64,000 bases of DNA from an uncultured Elusimicrobia bacterium (GTDB taxonomy: Bacteria > Elusimicrobiota > Elusimicrobia > Elusimicrobiales > Elusimicrobiaceae), in NCBI GenBank assembly GCA_945913025.1, contig CAMECJ010000006.1:1-64000 (forward strand). Direction: 5' to 3'. The notes beneath the pieces are model-generated. The model searched no databases. It saw only the letters and a list, made by a program, of their open reading frames with translations, and was not told the DNA's origin. This document shows, in pieces, positions 33,732 to 42,844 of this stretch (within the stretch, counting starts at the first letter, position 1; every line of letters starts with the position of its first letter). The position numbers were made by a program, and so were the translations under genes.

Positions 33732-33914
33732 TCAGACGGCCGGAGTAAACGCCGTAACCGTTACTAAAATTCCTACCAGTACTAGCGTAAGCAAAACGGC
33801 TGCCGTCATAGCGGCTTTCTTACTTCCCCTCGGAAATACCTTTCGGGTAATGATATAAAACCCAGGTACAGCCAATAATACCACAAACAATAAAATCGTA
33901 ATTATACTCATCAT
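33732..33914 (-). CDS. Small two-helix membrane protein, counter-oriented in the phage cluster
   Basis: A 60-residue protein with AGGAGGG 7 nt before ATG. It consists of two membrane helices (ITILLFVVLLAVPGFYIITR and MTAAVLLTLVLVGILVTVTAF) joined by a basic loop (KVFPRGSKKA). TATAAT on the reverse strand near 33989 could be its promoter. The opposite orientation, own regulatory signals and own terminator suggest a lysogen-expressed accessory gene (moron). Function is unknown; a superinfection-exclusion role is only a guess. Confidence 0.65.
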   Translation of the reverse strand: MMSIITILLFVVLLAVPGFYIITRKVFPRGSKKAAMTAAVLLTLVLVGILVTVTAFTPAV

Positions 33915-33995
33915 TGTTTTACCCTCCTGACTCTCTCTGTTATCCTAATAAATTTTTGCTTCTTTTGCTCTCCTTCTTTTGGATTATATCGTTTT

Positions 33996-35537
33996 ATGAA
34001 ACAAAACCATACCGATTATATGCGTCTTTATGACGAAATGAAAAACGAGCGCGCCTCTTGGCTGCCCGTTTGGAAAGACCTTAGCGCTTATTTGGCGCCT
34101 ACGCGCGGCTTCTTCGACGGGCAAACGCCCAACAACGGACGCCGCGCCGACCATAAAACCCTGCTGGATTCCGATCCGTGTCTTGCCGTGGAAGTGCTGT
34201 GCGCGGGAATGATGTCCGGCCTGACGAGTCCGTCGCGCGGGTGGTTTGATTTGTCGCTGTCACCTGAGGAACTGATGGAATTGTCCGGCGTGCGGGAGTG
34301 GGTATTTGAAGTAAAAAAACGTTTGGAGGAAGTGTTTGCCAAAAGCAATGTCTACGGTGTACTCCACGGTTTCTATCAGGAAATTGCGGTATTCGGCACT
34401 GCCGCGTTTCTGCTGGAGGAGGACCGCGAAAAAGGAATCCGCTGCCGTCCTTTTACGGCGGGGGAATACTGCTTGGGAACCGACTTTTCCGGCCGCGTGA
34501 ACCGCTTCGGGCGCGAGTTTTTTATGACCTCGGCTCAAATGGCCGAAGCGTTTGGCGAAGAAAACCTGCCGCCCGCGCTGCGCCGCGAGTGTATGGACGG
34601 TAAAACGGGCGGCTGGCATAAAGTCTTTCATCTTATTTTGCCCAATGCGGCCCAAAATCCAATGAAAGAAGACTCCCGCACAATGCCTTTTTCCAGCGTT
34701 TATTTTATGGACGGCGGACATTTGTTGCGCCAAAGCGGATACCGCGAATTTCCGGTCATCGCCGCGCGGTGGGAGGTTAAAAACGCTTCCGATTCCTACG
34801 GGCGTGGCCCGGGGTGGAAGTGTTTGGGCGACGTCAAAATGCTGCAAAAAATGCAGAAAACAAAACTCGTCGCGCTCGACAAAAGCACCAATCCGCCGAT
34901 GATGGTTTCTTCCGGCGTGCAGGGAGAAGTCAACCTGCTCCCGGGCGGCATTACCCGCTATAACGGTACGACCGACGGCGCCGTGCGCCCCGCCTATCTC
35001 GTCCAGCCCGATTTAAACGCATTGGACGCTTCCATCGCGCAGGTCCGCTCCACCATCCGCGCCCAATTTTTTGCCGACGTGTTTTTGTCGCTCTCCAGCC
35101 AAAGCTACTCCAATATGACCGCCGCCGAAGTGGCCGAACGCCGTCAGGAAAAAATGTTGGTGCTGGGGCCCGTGCTTGAACGGCTTAAAAATGAATTGTT
35201 GGACCCGCTGATTGACCGTACGTTTAATTTGCTGGCGCGCCAAGGATTATTGCCTCCCGCTCCGCCCAGCGTACAGGGGCTTGAAATGAAAGTGGAATAC
35301 GTTTCAATGATTGCGCAGGCGCAAAAGGCGGCCGGACTTTCGGCATTGAGCCAAGGCTTGGCTTTCGCCGCCAATGTGGCCGCCGCAAAGCCCGAAGTCC
35401 TCGGCCGCGTGGATTACGACTGCGCGCTGGAGGAAGGCTTAAAAGCGCTCGGCGTGGCGCCCGCGCTTTTAAAAAGCCAGCAGGAACCGGCGGTAAGCTC
35501 TCCGGCTGACGGAGAAAATACAGCGGAGACGGTTTAA
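33996..35537 (+). CDS. Portal protein (podovirus head-to-tail connector)
   Basis: A 513-residue protein of the usual size for T7/BPP-1-type portals. The N-terminus (YMRLYDEMKNERASWLPVWKDLSAYLAPTRG) and the segment LLDSDPCLAVEVLCAGMMSGLTSPSRGWFDL are characteristic of the head-to-tail connecting protein family. The C-terminus is acidic and loose. Twelve copies should form the portal ring through which DNA is packaged. No good Shine-Dalgarno precedes ATG; a weak TTATAT box ends 6 nt upstream. Confidence 0.92.
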   Translation: MKQNHTDYMRLYDEMKNERASWLPVWKDLSAYLAPTRGFFDGQTPNNGRRADHKTLLDSDPCLAVEVLCAGMMSGLTSPSRGWFDLSLSPEELMELSGVREWVFEVKKRLEEVFAKSNVYGVLHGFYQEIAVFGTAAFLLEEDREKGIRCRPFTAGEYCLGTDFSGRVNRFGREFFMTSAQMAEAFGEENLPPALRRECMDGKTGGWHKVFHLILPNAAQNPMKEDSRTMPFSSVYFMDGGHLLRQSGYREFPVIAARWEVKNASDSYGRGPGWKCLGDVKMLQKMQKTKLVALDKSTNPPMMVSSGVQGEVNLLPGGITRYNGTTDGAVRPAYLVQPDLNALDASIAQVRSTIRAQFFADVFLSLSSQSYSNMTAAEVAERRQEKMLVLGPVLERLKNELLDPLIDRTFNLLARQGLLPPAPPSVQGLEMKVEYVSMIAQAQKAAGLSALSQGLAFAANVAAAKPEVLGRVDYDCALEEGLKALGVAPALLKSQQEPAVSSPADGENTAETV

Positions 35538-35746
35538 GGAAAAATAAAGAGAAAAAGCCCGCGCGCGGACGCGTCTTTATAAGCGTAACGGTCCGGCGCG
35601 GCGGCGGGGAAGACTCTTCCGGCGGATATTCCCCGTTTCCAACACCACAGAAAAGAGCCCGCAAACAGGCGTCTAAAATTACCGAACGCTGTTGCGGCGC
35701 GGGAGAGCGGGGCGCGGCCGGAAACGCTCCGCTTTCCAAAAAATTT

Positions 35747-36055
35747 ATGAATGAAAAACAACTCCAAAAACGAAACGTCTGCGATTTGCAGACCGTTCTG
35801 AAAACCGTACAGGGCCGCCGCGTATTATGGCGTATTTTACAAGCCTGCCAACTGCGCCGCCACGCTTTTGTGGCCGGCGACGCGTACGCGACCTCCTTCC
35901 AATGCGGGCAGCAAAGCATCGGGCTGTTCGTGTTGGCCGAAATAGAGGACGCCGCTCCCAACGCTTATGCGCAGATGCGGAGCGAGTATCTGTCCGAAGT
36001 AACTTCCAAACAAAACGAAATTAACCGTAAAAACGAGGAGATAATCCATGATTGA
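35747..36055 (+). CDS. Bbp19-like small phage protein
   Basis: A 102-residue protein. The segment DLQTVLKTVQGRRVLWRILQACQLRRHAFV followed by GQQSIGLFVLAEIEDAAPNAYAQM is the pattern I recall for the Bordetella phage BPP-1 Bbp19 family, found between portal and scaffold genes, as here. Its role is not known to me. No ribosome site precedes the ATG, and the same frame is open for about 200 nt upstream (35540-35746) without a start codon, so the true N-terminus is unsure. It overlaps the scaffold gene by 8 nt. Confidence 0.7.
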   Translation: MNEKQLQKRNVCDLQTVLKTVQGRRVLWRILQACQLRRHAFVAGDAYATSFQCGQQSIGLFVLAEIEDAAPNAYAQMRSEYLSEVTSKQNEINRKNEEIIHD

Positions 36056-36650
36056 ACCTGTCAATGAGCCGCAAACATCGGCTCAAACGGTGCAAGATAC
36101 CGTTTTAAACGCTCCGTCCGCCGCGGGGCAGCCCGCCGAAGGCGCGGATTGCGGACTGGAAGCCGCAAACCAAACCGAACCGCAGACGGACAACCGCCAA
36201 GACCCGCCGTCTTACGACGGCGTAACGCTGCCGGAAGGGTTTGAATGCGCGCCCGAATCATGGGACGCTTTTAAAACCTTGGCGCGTGAAATTAACCTGA
36301 CGCCCGAGCAGGCCCAAAAACTGGTGGAGTACGAAGCCTCCCTTGCCGGACGCGCCGAAAAAGACGCCGCAGAGGAAAAACGCCGCACGCTGGAGCGTTG
36401 GGCGGACGAAACCCGCGCACTTTACGGCGCAAAACTGGAGGAGGCAATTTCGTACGCGTTGCGCGCCGCCGACACTTTCGGCGGGCCGGAGTTGCGCGCG
36501 CTGCTGGAGGACACGGGGCTTGGCAACCATCCCGTCATTATCCGTACGTTAAGCGGAGTGGGTAAATCCATCAGCGAGGATACGTTCTGCGGCGGAAAAC
36601 CGTCCGCCCCCAAGGACAAAACCTTCGCCGAGGCGTTGTACGGAAAATAA
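36048..36650 (+). CDS. Capsid scaffold-like protein
   Basis: A 200-residue acidic, Gln/Glu/Ala-rich protein. The first 55 residues are disordered. Residues about 85-140 form a charged helix (EYEASLAGRAEKDAAEEKRRTLERWADETRA), and the end contains LLEDTGLGNHPVIIRTLSGVGKSI, a stretch common in podovirus scaffold proteins. It sits between the Bbp19-like gene and the capsid gene. Scaffolds guide prohead assembly and leave before maturation. Confidence 0.75.
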   Translation: MIEPVNEPQTSAQTVQDTVLNAPSAAGQPAEGADCGLEAANQTEPQTDNRQDPPSYDGVTLPEGFECAPESWDAFKTLAREINLTPEQAQKLVEYEASLAGRAEKDAAEEKRRTLERWADETRALYGAKLEEAISYALRAADTFGGPELRALLEDTGLGNHPVIIRTLSGVGKSISEDTFCGGKPSAPKDKTFAEALYGK

Positions 36651-36698
36651 TAAAATACCCGTTTTCAAATGCGGGAAAAATATACAGGAGAAGAAATA

Positions 36699-37676
36699 AT
36701 GGCAATTATTGCAGACAAGCAGTACAGTTTGGTGGACTACGCCAAACAGTTTGATCCTTCCGGCCAAGAATTGGCTATTGCCGAGGTGCTGAGCCAGTCC
36801 AATGAAATCATCGCAGACGCGCTGGTAACCGAAAGTTCGTTGGACAGCGGCCACGAATACGCCGTACGCACCGGCATACCGGAAGGCACTTGGCGGCGCG
36901 CCTACCAAGGCATTGAACCCGCCAAAGCCACGACTAAAGTGGTGGTGGAATCCTACGGCACGCTTTCCGCTTACAGCGTGGTGGATAAACTGATCGCCGA
37001 AAAGGGCGGACACACCGAAGCCGTGCGTACGGGGCAGTCCAAGGCGATTATTGCGGGAATGTCTAATACGATGGCTTCCAACTTGATTTACGGTAATGTC
37101 GGGCGTAATCCGGAACGGTTTACCGGTCTGGCCGCGCGCTATTGTGAACTGGACGGCGCAGAATCTTCCCGCAACGTCATTGACGCGGGCGGCGGCACCG
37201 AAGGGCAGAACTCGTCTATTTATCTCGTTGTATGGGATACCGATAAAGTGTTTACCTTCTTCCCGAAGGGGTCCAAAGCGGGTATTCAGCGCGTGGACCA
37301 CGGCCTCGTCAACCATACGGACGCGGACGGAAACGAATATCCCGCCTATAAAGAATACTTTGAGTGGAAGCTCGGTCTTGCCGTGCAGGACTGGCGTTTC
37401 GCCGGTCGTATTTGCAACATTGACGTGAAGAATGTACCGTCAAACCTGATTGACCAGATGTGCGAACTGGAAGAGCGTATTCAAAGCCTGTCAATGGGGC
37501 GCCCCGTGTGGTATATGAACCGCACCGTCAAAGCCGCCCTCAGAAAACTGACCAGCAGCAAAACCAACGTGCAGTATACGCCGGATCAGGTAACGTCCCG
37601 CCCGCTGATGACGTTTAACGAAATCCCCGTACACGTGTGCGACGCCATCGTCGACACCGAAGCCGTGGTGAAATAG
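36699..37676 (+). CDS. Major capsid protein
   Basis: A 325-residue protein with CAGGAG 8 nt before ATG; a longer reading from 36669 would place that site inside the gene. Layout matches the podovirus capsid proteins of BPP-1 type: N-terminal arm (SLVDYAKQFDPSGQELAIAEVL), then ALVTESSLDSGHEYAVRTGIPEGTWRR, and a long body ending PVHVCDAIVDTE. It is followed by the cement-protein candidate, as in BPP-1. Confidence 0.85.
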   Translation: MAIIADKQYSLVDYAKQFDPSGQELAIAEVLSQSNEIIADALVTESSLDSGHEYAVRTGIPEGTWRRAYQGIEPAKATTKVVVESYGTLSAYSVVDKLIAEKGGHTEAVRTGQSKAIIAGMSNTMASNLIYGNVGRNPERFTGLAARYCELDGAESSRNVIDAGGGTEGQNSSIYLVVWDTDKVFTFFPKGSKAGIQRVDHGLVNHTDADGNEYPAYKEYFEWKLGLAVQDWRFAGRICNIDVKNVPSNLIDQMCELEERIQSLSMGRPVWYMNRTVKAALRKLTSSKTNVQYTPDQVTSRPLMTFNEIPVHVCDAIVDTEAVVK

Positions 37677-37684
37677 GAGGAACT

Positions 37685-38068
37685 ATGTTGTTAGACCAAA
37701 ATGCCGTACTGTCCGACGGACAGAAAATTACCGCCAGCGGCGCGTCCGCTAATATGATTGACAACGGCGCCGCCGGAAATGCGGCGGCCGGCGCGTTGTT
37801 TGTCGTCTGCCGGTCGGATGAGACGTTTGCGGGATTGACGAACTTGGAAGTAGCGTTGCAGACTTCCGATACGGCAGCGTTTACGTCCTTTTCCGCTTTG
37901 GTTAAGGCCTCTTTTGCCGCGGCGGATTTAACGGCCGGAAAATTGCTGCTCGCGGCGCCCGTGTCCTTGGGGATGAAGCGTTATTTGCGCGCTTATTATA
38001 CCGTTACGGGTACCGGAACCGCCGGAAAGCTTTCTTGCTTTTTGACGGATGCGGTGGAAGTAAAATAA
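37685..38068 (+). CDS. Bbp16-like capsid cement protein (probable)
   Basis: A 127-residue protein with AGGAGGAA before ATG. It starts MLLDQNAVLSDGQKITASGASANMIDNG, a pattern I recall from the Bbp16 family of phage BPP-1, which decorates the capsid. A beta-rich body follows with alternating hydrophobic residues. It is the last gene before the AT-rich gap; a hairpin GGGCAG/CTGCCC at 38097-38113 may end the transcript. Confidence 0.7.
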   Translation: MLLDQNAVLSDGQKITASGASANMIDNGAAGNAAAGALFVVCRSDETFAGLTNLEVALQTSDTAAFTSFSALVKASFAAADLTAGKLLLAAPVSLGMKRYLRAYYTVTGTGTAGKLSCFLTDAVEVK

Positions 38069-38304
38069 TGCGTTTCCCTGAGCGGAGTAAAGGGGGCAGG
38101 CCTATAGTCTGCCCTCTTGCAAAACGGGCGTACCTGATCCGGCCGGATTCTTCCGGACTGCCCAAAATGGAAACGTAAACGAAAGTTTAAGGCGGAAGCG
38201 TGTCTGGGCCATTGGTGCGGAAAAAAGGCGGCCAAAGCTGCAGGTTTTAGGGGGAAAAGTTTTGCGGGGTGCCGTATTTTTTAGATTAAGGGGGATAATT
38301 TGAT

Positions 38305-38370
38305 ATGGATAAACCGAAAAAAACGGAAATAAAAGCAGTTTTGCTAAAAACAGGGGGTAAAAAGGTATGA
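38305..38370 (+). CDS. Possible 21-residue basic peptide
   Basis: MDKPKKTEIKAVLLKTGGKK plus Val, with GGGGGA upstream of ATG. Its stop codon overlaps the start of the next tiny frame (ATGA). It may be chance in AT-rich DNA. Confidence 0.2.
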   Translation: MDKPKKTEIKAVLLKTGGKKV

Positions 38371-38429
38371 TTCTGTTGTTTTTTACGATTTATCTATATT
38401 TGTATCTTATTTTTAGAACTGTCTGTTAA
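38367..38429 (+). CDS. Possible 20-residue hydrophobic peptide
   Basis: MILLFFTIYLYLYLIFRTVC, one membrane-helix-like stretch, coupled by ATGA overlap to the basic peptide frame. This resembles small toxic membrane peptides in size, but chance is as likely. Confidence 0.2.
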   Translation: MILLFFTIYLYLYLIFRTVC

Positions 38430-38817
38430 TAAAAAATAATTATAAAACATTATAGTGTGGGTTGGTATGAGGGAGAAGTGTTGAATACTTTTTCAAAAAA
38501 ATAATTTTTTAAAAAACCAAAAACAGATTGTTTAAAATTATATATAAAAATAAAAGTATTTAAAAAATAAGTATTTTAAAAAATATATATAAATTTTAAA
38601 ATATCATATTTGATAAATCGGCATTATATTTTTTAAATTTAAATTATGTATTAAAAATATAAATCATTAAAAAATAATAGAAAATAAATTTATATATATT
38701 TTTATAAAAAATAAAATGCCGTGTTCTGGGTAAAAACTGGATAAAATTTTAAATTTAAAAATAGTAGTAAAAAATAAAATACTTAAAAAATAATATAAAT
38801 TAAAAGGAGATTTAAAA

Positions 38818-39405
38818 ATGATATCAAAAATTAGGATATGTAATTTAGCTTTGGCTCAACTGGGCCAAGCTCCGATATCTTCTTTGGAACAAGAAGACGA
38901 AAAAGCGCGCCGGCTGAATTTATTTTATGAACCTGTGCGTGATGAAGTGCTGCGTACCCATAATTGGGCCTTTGCCGGTGTGAGCGAGCCGCTGGCCCTT
39001 TTGGAAAAAGAAGCGGACGGCGAAGGGCTGTTTACGTATAAATATCCGGTGGAAGCGTTGTTTATCCGCCGCGTATTTGAACCGAAGGATTCGCATTGCG
39101 CGTTACCCTTTAAAGAGCGTTTCCGCGCCGATTTGCATTGCCGCGTATTGGGTATTTCTTCCCGTGCGGCTTATGCCGAATATACCCGCCGCATAACGGA
39201 CGAAAACTTGTTTGATCCGGCGTTTGTCAAATCCTTCTCCTTGGCTCTCGCGTGCGATTTGGCCGTTGCACTGACGGGAGACGCGCAGTTGGCCTCGCAA
39301 ATTTTGCAGAAGTATACCCTCAGTTTGGACGAGGCCCGCCGCAGCAATATGACGGAAAATTTTCTTCAGGTTCCGTCCGAGGACGCTTTTAGCGGGGTGC
39401 GCTGA
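38818..39405 (+). CDS. Tail tubular protein A / head-tail adaptor-like
   Basis: A 195-residue protein with AAGGAGA before ATG. The N-terminus SKIRICNLALAQLGQAPISSLEQEDEKARRLNLFYEPVRDEVLRTHNWAFA is typical of the tubular protein A (T7 gp11-like) family in podoviruses, which links portal and nozzle. It overlaps the nozzle-like gene by 1 nt. Confidence 0.85.
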   Translation: MISKIRICNLALAQLGQAPISSLEQEDEKARRLNLFYEPVRDEVLRTHNWAFAGVSEPLALLEKEADGEGLFTYKYPVEALFIRRVFEPKDSHCALPFKERFRADLHCRVLGISSRAAYAEYTRRITDENLFDPAFVKSFSLALACDLAVALTGDAQLASQILQKYTLSLDEARRSNMTENFLQVPSEDAFSGVR

Positions 39406-42014
39406 TGCTGTTACATCATTTACAACCTTCTTTTGCCGGCGGGGAAATCAGCCCTTCCCTTTATGCCCGCGTGGACAGCGCGGCCTACGGTTCTTGGCTG
39501 AAAACCGCCCGTAATTTCTACGTGCACCCGCAGGGCGGCGCGTCCAACCGCTCCGGTACGGCGTTTATGGGCACGGCCAAGCTTGCGGGAAAAGCTTGCC
39601 GCGTGGTGCCTTTTGTGTTGGGGGAAGAAGAGGCTTATGTATTAGAACTGGGGGAAAAATACCTGCGCGTATACACATCGGCGGGCCGTCTGTTGGATAC
39701 GGACGGGAACCCGTACGAAATCGCCACGCCTTACGGAGCGCATGAGCTGTCGTCTTTAAATTATACACAGTACGACCAAACGCTGTTTCTAACGCATCCT
39801 TCTTATCCGCCTAAGCGGCTTGTGCGGCTGGACAGCGGCGTATTTGAGTTTTCGGACGTGCCCATCAAATACGGGCCTTTTAAAATTTCCAATACGCAAG
39901 ACGATAAACGGCTGCGCGTCGTGCGTCATCAGGAAACCATCAGCACGGTAGGCGTAGCCGCTACCGTATCGTTCCTGCCGGTGGCGGACGGACGGTATTT
40001 TGTGTTGGGGTATTTTGAGGGCGTTCGGTTTTTTGTGGGGCGGGATTACGGGTTTGACGCGTCCTTTTTTGCCTCCGAATTTAACCGCGTATTCGGCGCT
40101 TCGGGTTTTCAGGCGGTGTGTTTGGGTGGCGTGATTACCGTTACTTCGCCAAAGGATACCGGCGGCGAGTGGAACGGCAAACAGATTATTTTGGAGTACC
40201 GCAAAGCCTTTACCCGTCCGCCCGTTTCCACGGTGGTGTACGGGTTTTCGGGCGGCATCAGCGCGGGTACACAAATTGATCACGACAGCGATAAGTATCT
40301 CCTCCAAAGTGATTTTGATCTGTTTACCTCCGGACATATCGGCAGCATTTTCGGCCTGACCCACCGCGTGGAAAGCCAGTGCGTGACAGGTACGCTGGGA
40401 TATAATGGCGTTTCGGAAAAAATTACTACCGGTTCGGACTGGCGGCTGCATACTTCGGGCAACTGGACAGGGAGGCTTGCCTTGGAAAAATCGGAAGATA
40501 TGGGCTCGTCCTGGGAGACGGTGATGTATTTTTCGCGAAATTCGGGGGAAGCTGCTCCGTCATCGGTTGGTGCTTTGGAGGATTCGGGCGAGCTGATGTG
40601 CCTGCGTGTGCGCGCCGTAGAAGTGACGGGTGAGGTAGGCTATGAGTTGCAGTCCGAAAGTTTTTTGCAGGAAGGCGTAGTACGCATAACAAATGTAGCC
40701 GGGCCGCGGCAAGCGGTGGTCCGCGTGGAACATTTTTGCGGTGCGGAGGATTGGACCGCAGATTGGGCGGAAGGTTCTTTTTCGCCCAAGTCGGGTTATC
40801 CTTCCAGCGTGTTTTTCTATCAGGACCGTTTGGGTCTTGCCGGTACGCGCGCCGAGGCGCAAACCGTCTGGTTTTCCCGAACGGGGGACCACTGTCATTT
40901 CGGACATACGCGCAATGCCTTGGAAGATTCGGACAGCTTTAGCGTAAATCTTTCAGGAAAAAAATTAAACGCCATTCATTCCGTGGCCGTAGCGGGGAAA
41001 CTGCTCGTCTTTACGGCGGGAAGCGAATGGACGCTTTCCTGTTCCGGCGCGCTCACGCCGTATAACGTGCAAATTGAACAGCAAAGCGAACACGGCGCCA
41101 GCCGTGCCGTGCCCATAATGGTGGGTAATAAGGCGCTTTTTGTGCAGGCGCGCGGAGGAGCGCTGCGGGATTTTTATTACGATTATAATTCCTCTTCTTA
41201 TACTGGCAGCGACCTGACCCTCTGCGCCAAGCACCTGTTTTTTAATCAGGAAATACGGGAAGTGTGTTACCAGCAGGAACCGGATAATTTAATCTGGTGT
41301 GTGCTTTCTGGCGGGGAAATCGCCACGCTGACGTATTTGGCGGAAGAAAACCTCTGTGCGTGGACGCACCACGATACGCAAGGCTTTTTCCGCAGTGTGT
41401 GCGTGATTCCCAATCGGGGCTACGACGAGGTGTGGTTTGCGGTGGAGCGAGACGGCAATTATTTTATCGAAAAATTGCTCCGGCGTCTTTCCAGCAAGGA
41501 GCCCGAGGACCAGATCTTCTTGGATGCGTCCGTATCGCGTAAGTCGGACACGGCATTTTCGGAACTGACGGGGCTTTCGCATTTGGAGGGGAAAACCGTC
41601 GGCGTGATGGCGGACGGAAATCCGATAACCGGAATGGTAGTGCATAACGGGAAAATTACGCTTCCGCGTCCGATGAAATGCGTCCACGCCGGCCTTTGCT
41701 ACGAGGCGGAGCTGCGTACGCTTCCGGCCGCATTGTCGGACGCGGGCGGTGCCTTGCAGGACCGGAAACGCAGGCTGGTGTCGGTTACGCTTAAAATGTC
41801 GGACAGCCGCGGCGGACGCGCCGGTACGGACGAGAATAGTCTGGACGAATTAATCCAGCGTTCCGCGGAACCGTTTAATATGCCGATTGCCCTGCAAACG
41901 GGGGATTACGCGCTGACGCTGTCGGGTACGCACGGGTTGATGCCGTCGCTTATTTTCCGGCAGACGGATCCGCTGCCCGTTACGCTGCTGGCTGTTATCA
42001 GCCGGATTGTTTAG
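39405..42014 (+). CDS. Tail tubular protein B / nozzle-like protein
   Basis: An 869-residue protein. The start LQPSFAGGEISPSLYARVDSAAYGSWLKTARNFYVHPQGGASNRSGTAF is the hallmark of large podovirus tail-nozzle proteins (T7 gp12 and BPP-1 type counterparts). A beta-propeller-like body follows (YPSSVFFYQDRLGLAGTRAEAQTVWFSRTGDHCHF). It should form the tail tip through which DNA leaves. A terminator follows directly. Confidence 0.88.
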   Translation: MLLHHLQPSFAGGEISPSLYARVDSAAYGSWLKTARNFYVHPQGGASNRSGTAFMGTAKLAGKACRVVPFVLGEEEAYVLELGEKYLRVYTSAGRLLDTDGNPYEIATPYGAHELSSLNYTQYDQTLFLTHPSYPPKRLVRLDSGVFEFSDVPIKYGPFKISNTQDDKRLRVVRHQETISTVGVAATVSFLPVADGRYFVLGYFEGVRFFVGRDYGFDASFFASEFNRVFGASGFQAVCLGGVITVTSPKDTGGEWNGKQIILEYRKAFTRPPVSTVVYGFSGGISAGTQIDHDSDKYLLQSDFDLFTSGHIGSIFGLTHRVESQCVTGTLGYNGVSEKITTGSDWRLHTSGNWTGRLALEKSEDMGSSWETVMYFSRNSGEAAPSSVGALEDSGELMCLRVRAVEVTGEVGYELQSESFLQEGVVRITNVAGPRQAVVRVEHFCGAEDWTADWAEGSFSPKSGYPSSVFFYQDRLGLAGTRAEAQTVWFSRTGDHCHFGHTRNALEDSDSFSVNLSGKKLNAIHSVAVAGKLLVFTAGSEWTLSCSGALTPYNVQIEQQSEHGASRAVPIMVGNKALFVQARGGALRDFYYDYNSSSYTGSDLTLCAKHLFFNQEIREVCYQQEPDNLIWCVLSGGEIATLTYLAEENLCAWTHHDTQGFFRSVCVIPNRGYDEVWFAVERDGNYFIEKLLRRLSSKEPEDQIFLDASVSRKSDTAFSELTGLSHLEGKTVGVMADGNPITGMVVHNGKITLPRPMKCVHAGLCYEAELRTLPAALSDAGGALQDRKRRLVSVTLKMSDSRGGRAGTDENSLDELIQRSAEPFNMPIALQTGDYALTLSGTHGLMPSLIFRQTDPLPVTLLAVISRIV

Positions 42015-42024
42015 GGCTAAAAAA

Positions 42025-42053
42025 GGGGGCTTTCGCGGTTACGAAAGCCCCTG
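42025..42053. terminator. Terminator after the nozzle-like gene
   Basis: GGGGCTTTCG pairs with CGAAAGCCCC. A runs on the left and TGATAAAAA on the right; it may serve the convergent gene at 42072 too. Confidence 0.7.
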
Positions 42054-42071
42054 ATAAAAACGCTTGTTCTT

Positions 42072-42803
42072 TTATTTTTGGAGAAACCGCAAGCTGTGTA
42101 GCGTTTGCTCGGGCACTTGCGAATTGTTTCCGTCCTTGGCAAAATCCATTATCCCGACATAATATACATGTTTGCCGTTTTCCGCCGCCATAAACCATAC
42201 GGGAACGCTTTCTCCGCCGTTACCGTATACGGTGCCGGAAACGTACAAAGCGGGGTTTCCGTCGATAGCGGTGGTGTACATTTTATCGATGTCGATCCTG
42301 CGGTCTTTATTGGCTTTTAATGCGGTCTCCACGGCGCTGACGGAAGTCTCGTCCGGCTTATTAGCGGTGCGCAAAAGGGCGGCTAGCGTTACGGGGCCTT
42401 TAACATTCTTACCGGCGTTGTCTTTTTTAAAGACGTTCGTATCAATACCCAATTTTACATCGGCTCCATCAAAGTGCATCCATTCGGAGAAGTCCATCCC
42501 GTTAAAAACGGTTAACGTAAATCCGTATTCCGGATCGGTATACTCGGTTTGTCCGTAAACGGGCTGCGGGTTGGCTTTTATGCGTTCTGCAATGCCGGTA
42601 AACGGTTTAATAATCTTATACGTGCCCCAACCGATGAGGGCGGCGGAACCCGCGCAGAAAAGCAGCGTGCAAACGCCCGCCCAAATAAGCGGCCATTTAT
42701 TGCCCTGTTTTTTGATCATTATCCAAATGACTTTGAAGATTAAAAAGAACACTGCATAAATAACAGCGGCGGCGATTAATAGTAAAAGAATCAGTGCTAT
42801 CAT
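42072..42803 (-). CDS. Membrane-anchored protein, counter-oriented in the phage cluster
   Basis: A 243-residue protein with AGGAGAG before ATG. Two N-terminal membrane helices (about 2-25 and 38-63) are followed by an extracytoplasmic domain of about 175 residues with TVFNGMDFSEWMHF and ALYVSGTVYGNGGESVPVWFMAAENGKHVYYVGIMDF. I do not recognise the family. Being opposite to the virion genes with its own signals, it is a second probable moron gene. Confidence 0.7.
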   Translation of the reverse strand: MIALILLLLIAAAVIYAVFFLIFKVIWIMIKKQGNKWPLIWAGVCTLLFCAGSAALIGWGTYKIIKPFTGIAERIKANPQPVYGQTEYTDPEYGFTLTVFNGMDFSEWMHFDGADVKLGIDTNVFKKDNAGKNVKGPVTLAALLRTANKPDETSVSAVETALKANKDRRIDIDKMYTTAIDGNPALYVSGTVYGNGGESVPVWFMAAENGKHVYYVGIMDFAKDGNNSQVPEQTLHSLRFLQK

Positions 42804-42844
42804 ACACTCTCCTGAATTAAACTTTCTTTTTATTCTATCTTTTT

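Larger units (their letters stand above)
38069..38817. other. Gap of about 750 bp, mostly extremely AT-rich
   Basis: The first 200 bp have ordinary composition and a hairpin. From about 38370 on, long stretches consist almost only of A and T, unlike anything else in the window. Two tiny overlapping reading frames (38305-38370 and 38367-38429) are the only candidates with ribosome sites. No gene of normal size is present. A replication or packaging site, or a silenced insertion, could explain it. Confidence 0.6.

Noticed and set aside
34260..35961. Long reverse-strand ORFs opposite the portal gene
   Set aside because: GC-rich antisense shadows; the portal protein family match is clear on the + strand.
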